Source of the DNA: Branchiostoma floridae
Lineage: Eukaryota > Chordata > Leptocardii > Amphioxiformes > Branchiostomatidae
Reading direction: 5' to 3'
Assembly (NCBI RefSeq): GCF_000003815.2
Contig: NC_049984.1
Coordinates: 4,170,695-4,230,694 of the forward strand
DNA length: 60,000 nucleotides
Positions 45,951 through 57,135 of the stretch are shown here, piece after piece (position 1 is the first letter of the stretch; each line of letters begins with the position of its first letter). The notes under the pieces were generated by a model. The model ran no database searches. It was not told where the DNA came from and worked only from the letters and a program-made list of their open reading frames with translations. The translations under genes and the position numbers were made by a program.

Positions 45951-47070
45951 ATGAAATGGACACATTAGCCGCAAGGGACTGTCCCAACCGCCCATTACGA
46001 CTGGAGAAAAACTATTTCTAAAAGGTTCAGGTCAAGTGACACTGACCTTTCACCTCAGTACGAGATAATTAGGGCGTTCTACAAGTCTCCTGCGGCTAGA
46101 AAAAACGTTTCCTCTCAAACCCAACGTTAAAACGGTAATCAGGTGAGTCTAGCCCTGAGAGGTCTACCCTGTGGACCCAAGCACTTATTTCTTTGTTGCT
46201 ACTTTCACTTAAGCGCCGACCTTACTGTTATCGGTGACCTCGGAATTCTTTTTCTCCGAGGCGAGGGGGCTGGAACTCCTGTGCGGCCGGATGCACAGAG
46301 GTGTGGCTTATGTAATAGAGGCTGGGTTAAGTGGAAAGGGCACACAGTAGGAAGATTCTTCGTATTCTAAGAAGTAGATTTGAGGATCCGACGCAATCTT
46401 AGAGTGTTTTACGAGTATTTTGGTGGTATGTAGTAGAAATGCGCCTCGCCTCCTTTAATCTACTCGGAAATAACTGCAGTCATGAGGGTTTTTGTGTAAC
46501 AAAGTGTGAACTATGAACCACATCATGCCTGTAAAACTAACGTTTGTGGTGACAGTAGGTTATGTTTTGTTGATACTAGTAGCCATGTGGCCATGTGTTC
46601 TACGGCTTCTAAGGACCTGTACTTGACTCTCGTTCCCAGAGGAGTCAGGCCTCGGGCTTGTGCACCTGTTATATACGTAGCGGGGTTGTTCAGGGAAACT
46701 TCTTAAAAGACCTTGGGATCCTAAACTATCTGACGAGCCTGCGTTATTATAGGAAAACTGTTTCTTGTTCTCTACTTTGTTATTGATAAAACGTTACATC
46801 ATGAACTAAAGAGGAATCAAGAGCCCGTAGACAACACTAGCAACTATGGAAAGAAAAGCAAATGAAAGAAAAATACGAAGAGAACCAGTACCAGAGAAAC
46901 AACATCGGAAATATGTCTGATTTTCATCTCCAAACAGATGTTAGGTAGAACTCTGTAATGTTTTCTGTTCGGCCGGGCATCTGTGACAGACAGCAACAGA
47001 AAAAAAAACGGTCAGAAAATATTGCGATATTCCACCCCTATGACTGCTTTCCGTAGGATTCACTCCTCCC
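45951..47070. other. Non-coding
   Basis: Nothing identifiable. Confidence 0.4.
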
Positions 47071-47310
47071 GACGACCATTACTGTACCATCCCCTTCCCC
47101 CCTAGTTGAACCTGACATTGAACTGTTCTTCCCCGTGCCTACAGATACCCCACGATCATTACTGTACCGTCCCCTTCCTCCCTAGTTGAACCTGACATTG
47201 AACTGTTCTTCCCCGTGCCTACAGATACCCCACGATCATTACTGTACCGTCCCCTTCCTCCCTAGTTGAACCTGACATTGAACTGTTCTTCCCCGTGACG
47301 ACAGATAGTC
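47071..47310. repeat. 80-bp tandem repeat, about three copies
   Basis: CATTACTGTACC starts at 47077, 47157 and 47237. Copies 2 and 3 are nearly identical. Each unit carries a pyrimidine-rich GTTCTTCCCCGTGCCTACAG stretch that looks like a splice acceptor. A consensus donor, CCG|GTAAGT, follows the last unit near 47330. Confidence 0.93.
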
Positions 47311-50300
47311 CTGGCTTGCTGCCCACTCCGGTAAGTGATATCCCCCACACCTCCTCCTGAAAGACACCCTGCGGTGATCCTGACGCCTTCAAGACAGAAA
47401 CAAGCTCAGATGAGGAACAAAACGTCTCCTTGTGCGTCCGGTAATGACCAGAAGATTAGCACGAACGGAGCGGTAATTGGGTGTAGTGGCCATCGATTCT
47501 CACCGGAGTTACATGGTCTTGTGTTGTTAGCACTAGCGGGGACATCAATGATGGTTTTAACATAACATTAACAGAGCACGACAGCCTAGTAAACCCATTC
47601 TATATGCATGCATACATAGGTGCATACTTCATTAGGAATATTCGATTGATAATGAAAAATAAATTCTCTACCAGTGCTGAACAAAATAGATAAACTCTAA
47701 GATTTGTTTCTTACACCTTAGCGGAAATGTGTCGATATTAGATTCGCACTGATTCGGGGATATAAAGAAATTGGCAATATTTAGCATGCAATCGGTACGT
47801 AGTCCTGGCATCCCACTTTACCGGACGGTAAAACCACTATCGTATTCTGATCCAGAACCAGTTCGTCACCGCTTCCGTGTGACTCATCAACATTCCTTCA
47901 GTGACACATTTCGGTAGGATGTGCTCTACAACCTGTTACAGGGCTGGGTTGGCAATGGCCAATATTCTAAAGATCGGAAATCAATGATAATTGGTTTCGG
48001 CGCACTGCCTATAAGACAAACTAGCCAAAAATATTGGAGTTCTCTATTACAGGTTTACAACGTACATACATTATATGAGTCAATCGTGTAAGGTAGATAA
48101 GATTATAGATTTTTATTACAACCTTTTCCTAAAATGTTGAATTTTATGAATGGGATCTTGTGAATTTCCGTAGGATTTATTAATTAGATAAATGAGTTCT
48201 AATGTCCACCATTATAGCCTTCTTATTCCATTCTTAAGATTCTTCCCTGGCAGTCTAGTGACGGTTGTGAAACCAGTCGGCCCGTGCATTGAATGTTTCA
48301 GATTTTGTGAGGAGTCGACAGTAGAGTGCCAACGTAAAGACTGGCTTCCGCTGAGGCTAAGAGCACGTACTGTATGTATACGGGGTGCTGACAACCACAT
48401 GAGCGTAGTCAGGGGATGGGAACAATCGTAGCTGCCTATTATCACGTACACAGAGGCCAACTTAGGCCTGTTGTTTCTTCAATGTTTCTGCTTCTTAAGT
48501 CTATGCACGTTGTCCACTACATCATCAAATGCGCATATCACAAAAAATAAGACATCCTATGAAGTCTATTTCTCGAAACAACATCTTCTATCATCATTTT
48601 TCAATATGTTGGGTTCTTCACAAGTTCTTCGCTTTGTTTGATTCATCTGTTGAATTTAGACAACGTTTGATTCGGTTCCAAGTTCGATTTCCAAAGACCC
48701 GGGCAGAGAAAAATGGCCGTTGAGTGACAATGGTGGTACTTTCGTGTCAAGTTCCGGAAGCGGCTTGTGGCCTTGCCCGGGTGTTTAACTTGGGCCACGT
48801 GAGAATCATTGTATATTGTGTTGTTGGAGTCAGAGAAGACAAAACATTTCTATTGAATAGAGATTGCAAGGAATCCTCTTTAAGGATCATCTTTGGAAGC
48901 TGTTTGTAAAGTCAGTCATCGGATCCTCGTGGTATTCTATAAGACTTCGTGTTGTTACTTAGAGATCGAGAAGACAACATTTCCATTGACTAGAAACTGC
49001 AAGTAATCCTCTTCAAGAATCAAGACTATGGAAGGCTTTTTTTAAGTAAATCATAAACGATTAAAATTTCTTGCAGAAAATTTTGAAGTAAAAAGAGTGA
49101 AATTAGCATTTGGCTTCTGGGAATATTTGTAGGCGAGAGAAGCGACAAAAAACGGAGAAGCCCTTCTCTCGATCACTTTAAAACTATGTAAATTTCTTTG
49201 GCTCACTTTTTATCGTACATATTTCAAATGCCTTCCCCGAACTAACAAACAAACAAACAAGTCATGAATTCATCTTTCCCTTTTAATCACAATTAACACT
49301 GAACCGATTGTTCGTTCTCTTAACAGCTACCCCCTTGTTATTCTAAAAATTCCACCCATCCCCAAATGGAATGGTCCTGAGGTCAAGTTCACGACCTTTG
49401 TTTCCGGTTGCCCGGAAGGTCCCGCCTGTTTTCCCGTCTCACCACAGCGCTGGTCACACGGGGGACTCCCTAAGTGCCCTACTTACTATGTCAGCCGTGT
49501 GATCCGAACAGTCTGTACTTCATTGTGAACCCGAACTCTAACAGCCTGGCAGGGGGATGGAATAGACGGTTTTAGCAGTCTGCCGGGCTGATAACACAGT
49601 AGGACCTCCCCATAGGAAAGCATGTTAAAATATACTGAAACAAGACTTCAGAAAAGTACAAACCCCAACTTCAATCTTAAATATCATAACCATTAACAGA
49701 AACATGGTATTTACCAGCTCACACTCCGAGGAATCCTCGCTCCTTTTTAAATAATAAATACAGGCGGTGAAAGGAGTGGATTGGGCCTACCACTAACAGT
49801 CCACTGCCCATACGGCCTCAAAAAGGCATTGGGCCTACCTTTCCGTACTCCTCAACATTCAAACGTTTCATAGGTTCCTGCTATAAACATGCTTAACGTT
49901 AATAATGTTAAGAAATATTGAGCAATTTCTTATCCTTATAAAAGGCAATTCGATCACCAGACTTAGCAATTAAATTGGACGGATAAAACAGAATTCGCAA
50001 AATTGCTTTCGTCTTAAAAGTGCCAACACAAAGTCATTACGTTTGAAATTGAAGGGGAAATTGAATAGGAAATTGAAGTTAGCTTCAATGCGCTCCATAA
50101 GGGCCCATATTTATCTAGATCTGGTACACTTTGTATTGTTCAATAATTCTCATCCATTCTTTGCTCTGATGTAGTCTTCTGCCATAGCAGTTAATCCACT
50201 TTGACATCGTAAATTTAACCATATATAGCGACATTTGTTGTAAAAGGAAGCATAAATTTATCTCCAATAGGTACAAACCAAGGAGGTTGGTACAAACTGT

Positions 50301-50550
50301 GGTACAAACTAAAAGATGTAGGACAAGCTCCTTGGACATTCTAGTGCATGAGTCCATTTTGCACCCATTTGTAGCCGGTCGCGCTTGGGGAATCAAAGCG
50401 CCAATACTCGAGATGTCGCATACAACCGGATAGGGTGCCATTAGGGTTTGAATGACGATATTGTAGACACTAGTCTCCAGCTATAGATACGTGCAAAATC
50501 CACTGAAAATCTCACAGCATTTCGTCGATATGGCTGGAAATGCCTTCCTA
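47311..50550. other. Non-coding
   Basis: No supported gene. A 76-codon frame at 47335-47565 ends in a hydrophobic run resembling a GPI-anchor signal, but a stop precedes it directly and it has no other support. A 28-bp exon-like segment at 49715-49742 was rejected. Confidence 0.4.
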
Positions 50551-50817
50551 AGGTGTGCTCCCACCGCACTTGTGTCAAGCTTGCGTCACTGCGGGGTCCG
50601 TTCACTGCGTCACTGTTTTGTTATTTTCTCCGATTCTTTTATAATCTAGATATTGCGTAATACGTAGAAGTATGACTTAGAAGACGACAAAATACACAAA
50701 AAGAAGGAAAATTCGTTCCTTATCTCTCAAATTCGTTCAACGGTTGAGTATCTTTCGAACCCCGGAGTGCCAGTGGCGCAAGCTTGACCCACTGGTAATA
50801 ATACTGGGAGCGCACCT
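50551..50817. mobile_element. TIR element, AGGTGCGCTCCCA family, copy 2
   Basis: The ends are AGGTGTGCTCCCA and GGGAGCGCACCT. The interior shares GTCAAGCTTGCGTCACTGCG, TTCACTGCGTCACTGTTTTG and TTGCGTAATACGTA with 26152-26404, with small indels. Confidence 0.88.
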
Positions 50818-51721
50818 AGTACCTTTAGACCCCTGAGCTGAAATAGTCCAGGCTCAACCAAACAACGAAGGTAAAAACTCTGCCCACAAATAGGAGCAGG
50901 TTTTACGACCACCTTTTATGAGGATCCAAGCATTCAGTTGCTAAAGACGTACGTCCCAGAAAACAATATTGGTCTATATTGAGCACATGGACCCCTTACA
51001 TGTAATAGCCTCACCGGACTCATATATTCTCCAATAAATACCTCAGGGCACGCATGGGGGGATTCGATTCACGCTTTCGGTGAGACCCATTCACTACATG
51101 ATTGCTCATGTGCTCGGACCAACGATTGCGGAAAACAACGTACAAGCTCTCTCTCTTTTATACAAGCTTTTCATTTGACGTCACCTGCGTCATGTTGGAT
51201 GACAGTGTACGTCTGTAAGCCACAGGAAGATGCTACTGTCAGTGTGAAAATGTCACCAGTACATTATAAGTGCAATACCAACCGTCTGTCTAGTGTAGTG
51301 CAGATGAAAGTTGATCTTAATGTTTGACCTTACAATTTTATTCTGTCTCTATATATAGAGAGATTTTAATCAATCAGGTGATACGTGCGTATGCTTTTTA
51401 TTTGCAAAATTGCAATTATAGTACAATTATACCACCTTTGTGAACACAGACACAATTCAGTCAGCCATGAAAGTTGACTGCCAGGATTTGTATATTTTAT
51501 GTGAGTACTGAATAAACCAATCTACTACTACTACTGCTGCTTCATTCCATTTTCTGCCAACCTGGTCGGAGGAGGATTCAAATTATAATTAGTGCGACGT
51601 CAATGAAAAGCCTGTATAGCCACACGCCATTTTGAACTAAAACGTTAATTAGAATGACCGGGTTTAAACATGGCACGAAATGTACTGACATCTAGCGATA
51701 CCATCGGAACGATTTCTATGT
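50818..51721. other. Non-coding, with a possible LINE-type 3' tail near 51490-51540
   Basis: AATAAACCAATC followed by (TACTAC)n resembles the tail near 23403-23438 (AATAAACCAATCC then (TTCA)n). Similar tails end some CR1/L2-type LINEs. A TGACGTCA occurs at 51177-51184. Confidence 0.35.
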
Positions 51722-51852
51722 ATACTGTAAATGTAGAAAGTTCGCGGTGGTTTAATGTTCGTGGATCTCGCGGTGGCCGCGAACTTATAACGACCGCTTT
51801 TTCCCGCTACCGCGGAATTAAATCCCCGCGAACTTAAATGCATTTACAGTAT
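51722..51852. mobile_element. Short TIR element (MITE), CTGTAAATGC family, copy 2
   Basis: The ends are ATACTGTAAATG and CATTTACAGTAT. TTCGCGG and CGCGAA words in the interior can fold on themselves. It is shorter than the 136-350 copy (131 against 215 bp). Confidence 0.85.
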
Positions 51853-53889
51853 TCTAAAGGTAAGCTCGACGTTATTTTTTGATCGCGTAAAGAAAAATTC
51901 ACCTTGCTCTGACCTATCTATTAAAAAGCAATTACGATAACGGTAGGTCTGAAATTGGGTGACTCCCTGGGCTTAATCTAATCCAGTTCTCATCACTCTA
52001 ATCTAGTTCGACATTGGCTTCACCAGGCATCATTTGATTGTCCAATCAGATCTGTACATTCCTAATTGGGTCAGAAGTCGAACGGATGCACAGGTTGATG
52101 AACTGGAGACGCTGTATGCGAAATTACATCTTAAGTTTGCAGGAGCTCCATGCATATGAAAACGACGTCGGGGGTTGGAAAATCAATGTTCTGTTCAGAA
52201 TTCTGCTCACTCAAAACTGCTAAATTTCCGTACACAATAATGCAATGCATGTTCTTTAAAACCACTCTCCTACGCAGAGTTTTGAAACGCCTTTGGTCCC
52301 CTCTCCGTAGAGGAATAGTACTTTCTATTAGAAAAATAATAGAAATGATTCAATTGTTTCCAATTAGAACATAATAGAAAATTATATTATCGCCTAGGGA
52401 GTCAAGGAATCCCCTTGTGGGTGGGACGACTCTATTTCCCAGTCCAACTATTACTCCAAAGCCCTATTAGTGACGTCAGAGCCGCCATCTTGGTTGGTTA
52501 ATCGTGGGAGAGTCATACCTATGGATTTGTATGTATGAAGCTATCATGTTTACGTCATTAGGGCAAAGGTACTGTAATAACAGATGCACTTTCAGATTTT
52601 ACTTGACATCTTTCAGGTTTAGCCATCCAACATGCGGACAATGCTTACGTCATGGTCACGTGGGTGCAAACACTATATAGCATGTAAATTTTATATTCCT
52701 TTTGTGATTTTGACGACAACTATAGCTAAACCCATGAAATCTTACATTTACACCATTACCAAGAAAGGAGTTGAAGCCAAATTCAAACCTTTATGTTACC
52801 AACACGTATATGTTTGCAAACATGTCTTAGTTGCGACCTGTACTTAACTCAGTTTGGCGTGTATGTACCATACATCAAACGTCTGGATTCCTTCATCAGC
52901 ATTGTACACGCCAAAGCTCCATTTATTCTCAAGGCAGCCTCCACATCACTCCACTCCATCGGAGCCCATAAAAGAGGCGAAAACCATCAGAGTAAGCATT
53001 TGAGCTGGTGTCACGAGCCGGACGATTGTAAAATCAATAAAGGCGATTGAAATGTGCTGTTGTGCACGTGAGGAGGCCTCCTGGCCATCGATCTAGTCTT
53101 CAGAACTGGCTCACGCGTAAAGCAGAGCGACTCTCTCGGGAACTGGCTACAGTTCGGAGATAAAACAGTGCACTAGTCGAGGTTAAGCACGTACAGGGAG
53201 TTTTGATTTCAAAAAGTTTATCTGTGATAAACTAGGCATTCGCATGTATACTGTGTTCAAACTTATTGTATAGCTTAGTTTATCTTCTGTCATCTTGTTT
53301 TGGACGAATCGTCCTCACACCGAGTGGGGGTTTCACAGGGCTACATCCTTCGACTACTACTGATTTTCCTATGCTGTTGATGATGATGATTTTCCCTATT
53401 TGGTATTATCTTTCTATGTATATTTCGTATTATCTTCTTCTAAAGGCGTTCTACCAAGAAATGCGGGAAAGATTGATCCCCATTTACATTTTCGATTTTA
53501 TTAATTTTTTTCCCATTCATTCCGTCCTAACTAGCCAAAGAAAACGACTATCGCATATTGCCTATCCTCATAGACTCAGATCCGCGCACCGCTGATCGGT
53601 GCACTGTCCCTATGGTTTCGGGGAAAAGGTGCCCCTCGTCCTAGGAGATAGGGTGGCCCTGTTTTCCCCGCCGGAGTGACCTAGAACTGACAATATCTGA
53701 CAACACCCATTACCCTTCCCCAACAGCTTGCATCGGTTACGTCTTCAAGACGTTCTTGTAAATATTGAGCGTGTGGAGTGTGGAAGTTGACACCGATATA
53801 TTCAAAGACCTTCCAAGGTTTCTATCTATCGGGAACTGTAGAACACGTAAAGCCATACTAAAATCAGTATATTCCAATACTGTGTCACG
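51853..53889. other. Non-coding, with one promoter-like motif cluster
   Basis: No gene is supported. The motif cluster at 52471-52493 is listed separately. Confidence 0.4.
52471..52493 (-). promoter_or_regulatory. CRE next to a YY1-type motif
   Basis: TGACGTCA (52471-52478) lies two bases from GCCGCCATCTTGG (52481-52493). On the minus strand the latter reads AAGATGGCGGC, the YY1 motif often found just after vertebrate start sites and overlapping an ATG. The minus-strand ATG opens only a short frame. No transcript is demonstrated. Confidence 0.35.
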
Positions 53890-54033
53890 ATGGAGAAAGG
53901 TTATCAGAAAAAAAGGGACAAAGCAAATGAGTTACGTGTACCTAAGTATACACACAAAGTGGGGGTTCCACAAGGTAACATTCTGGGACTACCACTACTT
54001 TCTCCCATGTTCCTCCATAACAGAATACAGAAT
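53890..54033 (+). pseudogene. Possible LINE reverse-transcriptase remnant
   Basis: One frame contains KVGVPQGNILGLPLL, resembling the conserved GVPQGS.LGPLLF block of non-LTR retrotransposon reverse transcriptases. Flanking residues do not clearly continue the domain, and no endonuclease or YxDD box is visible. If real, it is a short fossil. Confidence 0.35.
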
Positions 54034-54049
54034 ACATTAATTGAAAATA

Positions 54050-54640
54050 CAGTCAAACCTGTACATCTCTACAAACTGCTAGACTCTACCAGGCTTCGTG
54101 GATCGGTGGTCTAATTGTAGAAATTGGACAAATAGAATCTATAGTACGCTAGGGGAGTTAGCCGGCCAGAAGAGTACGTTTCCTCACCACGAAGACTGTG
54201 CGGGGTCGCTATGTTCTTTGAAGTCCACTAATCGCTATCTAATAGGTGCGAAGTGGTTTATTGCTTTCCGACTCGCCTGTGACGGGTCTTGACTGCAGCG
54301 GCCGGGACTTCTCACGGTTATCGTCATAAGCCCTCGGGTCGGCCATTGCATCCCAAAATGAGTCCTTTTTTCCTCCAAACTTCACCAAAAAGGTACAGCT
54401 TGGCCACACAACAGGGAAAAAATGCGATCTCTTTTCGCGACCGATTGCTGCAGATTGACCGTGGTGAGGATAATGATTCTACCGATCCACGGAGCCTGGT
54501 AGAGGCTAACAAACTGCTACAAAAGGACCACCTGGCCAATGTGACCATTTTGTGTTAGTCCATTGACACACGAGCATGAAGAATCCTGTCTGTAGTGACC
54601 GCCTGTCCACATAGACAAGATTTTATCGGTCACCTCGGTG
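54050..54640. mobile_element. Tigger/pogo-like element, split by an insertion and truncated
   Basis: It starts CAGTCAAACCTGTACATCTC after a TA (54048-54049), like the 9816 element. Its body resumes at 54509 with GACCACCTGGCCAATGTGAC and TGACCGCCTGTCCACATAGA words. No right-hand inverted end was found. Confidence 0.6.
54080..54508. mobile_element. TIR element, TAGCCTCTACCAGGCTCC family, copy 3, perfect 9-bp duplication
   Basis: The left end TAGACTCTACCAGGCTTCG and the right end CGGAGCCTGGTAGAGGCTA are near-complements. ACAAACTGC flanks both sides (54071-54079 and 54509-54517). At 429 bp it is the longest of the three copies. It sits inside the Tigger-like fragment and so inserted later. Confidence 0.93.
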
Positions 54641-55079
54641 GTCTTAGCTAGGGTACCATCCTCCATAGTACATGCTGCTGGCTCAATCTTTTCGTTTGTG
54701 GTTAGCAAGCTGTCTTCTTGGACAATTGCAAGGTTCGATCTATCTCTTCTAAATGAGATTTCGATTGGAACAAGTTCGGCACTGTTTCCATCCATCGGTT
54801 ACAAGCAGTGATTTCATCGACCCAGCCGCCGGACTGACAAGCCGGAGTGTGACCCGCATGGAGGGACCGATAGTCGCCAACGATTTCGTGTCCCCGCTTG
54901 TATCGGCGCCGATGAATAGCCGTCCCGCGATGATGGGACCCCCGATAACAAGGCTTCAGCACGTGTGTGAGGGATGAGATACGTAAACAATGAAGTCCAG
55001 GACCCTTGAAATGATCAATCAAAATCAGCGAGTATTCAACCACTCTAAACTTAGTAAAAAATTCTCTTTTCTCTCCACA

Positions 55080-55835
55080 GCACAGCAAAACGCCTATCTT
55101 TGCCATTTTCATGCCTGGATTTGAATATATTCTAAAGTCATAAGGAAGTTGTTATCTTTTGCCAGATCCCATTGGCACAGGATTTCTGCACTTCCTTCCA
55201 ACCTGCCATCAGGGTGTGCAGATGACCTGGGCCTGACATGACCCGGTCACACAGGAAATCTTGCCTTTTCACTTCACAACACAAGCGTTTCTTTGCCATT
55301 TTCATGCCTAGATTTAAATACATGTACATTCTATAGTCATAAGGAAGTTGTTATCTTTTGTCAGATCCCATTGGCACAGGATTTCTGCACTTCCTTCCAA
55401 CCTGCCATCAGGATGTGCAGATGACCTGGGCTTGACATGACCCGGTCACACGTGTGCACAGGAAATTTTGTCTTTTCACTTCACAACACAAGCGTTTCTT
55501 TGCCAGTTTCGTGTCTGGCATGAATATATTCGATAGTCATAAGGAAATTGATATATTTTTCAAGATCCCGTTGGCACAGGCTTTCTGTACTTCCTTCCAA
55601 CCTGCCATCAGCATGTGCAGATGACCCGGGCCTGACATGACCCGGTCACACAGTAAATCTTGCCTTTTCACTTCACAACACAAGCGTTTCTTTGCCAGTT
55701 TCGTGTCTGGTATGAATATACTCGATAGTCATAAGGAAATTGATATATTTTTCAAGATCCCGTTGGCACAGGATTTCTGCACTTCCCTTCAAACGGCAGT
55801 CCGGATGTGCATATGAACCGGTCACACATAAGACA
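55080..55835. repeat. Tandem array, period about 192-200 bp, about 3.8 copies
   Basis: CATAAGGAA anchors at 55139, 55338, 55538 and 55730. Units share TTGGCACAGG, CTTCCTTCCAACCTGCCATC, GTGCAGATGACC and ACATGACCCGGTCACAC. Confidence 0.93.
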
Positions 55836-55904
55836 TAACTTATCATAAGGCCACACTGACTTAGTATCATGGATGACATCTACGCGCGCAATGCTTTTCG
55901 TCTG

Positions 55905-56400
55905 TTCTCCAAAAATGTGGCCACATGTGACCCAATAGCATCCCTCGTCAATCAGAATGTTATGCTTGCCAGAGGATCTGCTCTCCAGGGTAAGGGGGCA
56001 CATTGTCTGCGCATGGGGCCATAGCGCCCTTGTTCCCCTCTTTAAACAAGAAAGACCATTTAAGAAGTTGAACTTGTACATACTAGAATGCATTAGCATA
56101 TGTAGAGATGATCAGATACCTTTTTTTGTCAAAATTGTACCTTATCACTAGCGCTACGACCTGTACTTAGCTTGTTTGAGCACAAATGTACAATAAAGGT
56201 CATTCATTCAACATAAAAAAACATCACTGAAATGACGACAATTGTCTCTTACAGTCTTACTACAGGTGAACAAGCCTAGAAAAGAATGGACTGGATTTAA
56301 GTCCTGTGCTTTAACAGCGTTTTTTTGTTGTTGCTAGATTTGTCTTTTTTTTCGACCTTGTCTCCAGAGGATGTCATCCATAAAATTAAGTGTAGCATAA
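55905..56400 (+). repeat. Dispersed repeat, copy 2
   Basis: Aligns in order with the minus strand of 29800-30141, but is longer because of an insert around 56020-56220. That insert contains TGTACAATAAAGGTCATTCA, possibly a LINE-type tail. Confidence 0.65.
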
Positions 56401-56852
56401 TTATGCCCAATCAATGGTTACTTGATTCACAATTTCCTTTGTGAAATTACAGGGTTCTTTTTCTTATAGATCGGCTTTAAATTGACAAATGAAATTCACT
56501 TCCATTACATTCACAAAACAGTGGTTGAAATTCTCTGTGTGATGATGTCGAACGTGATTTTAGAAGCGTTCTGAATGCCTTCGTGCCCTCGAACAAATTG
56601 CACATGAACAATGCCCTCCACAGAAATGATCTACGCCACCCCTAATACTGAATAACCTACTGAGCTCATCAGCATGCAGCCAGGGAACATGATATGATGC
56701 TTATTTGATGAAGTTTGACAAGGTTGATGTGAGAACGTGATCTTCCCGACAGCCTGCCGTACGTCTGACTCAATATTGGCTCGTAAAGGTGACATAATAC
56801 AGGATTCCGCCCGACCCCTGCCAGCCTAGCCCCGTCGTGTTTGTGGGGAAGT

Positions 56853-57135
56853 ACATTCAATCATAGCCCCATTCGTTTTACTATTTTGCAAACGATAAAA
56901 GTGGTGCAGCATAACTTTAGTTGTTTTGTTTTCCCCACTTCGGTATTACTACAAGTTAAATACATTCAATCATAGCCCCATTCGTTTTACTATTTTGCAA
57001 ACGATAAAAGTGGTGCAGCATAACTTTAGTTGTTTTGTTTTCCCCACTTCGGTATTACTACAAGTTGAATACATTCAATCATGGCCCCATTCGTTTTACT
57101 ATTTTGCAAACGATAAAAGTGGTGTAGCCTAACTT
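56853..57135. repeat. 109-bp tandem repeat, about 2.6 copies
   Basis: ACATTCAATCATAGCCCC (ATGGCCCC in the last unit) starts at 56853, 56962 and 57071. The period is exactly 109 bp, with very few differences between copies. Confidence 0.95.

Noticed and set aside
47335-47565. Terminal exon of a GPI-anchored protein
   Set aside because: Only a hydrophobic C-terminus suggests it. An in-frame stop precedes it directly, and no clear acceptor or upstream exon fits.
49715-49742. 28-bp minus-strand microexon candidate (SEDSSECEL)
   Set aside because: It lies between two PX exons that already join in a continuous PX domain, so including it would disrupt the fold. No other support.
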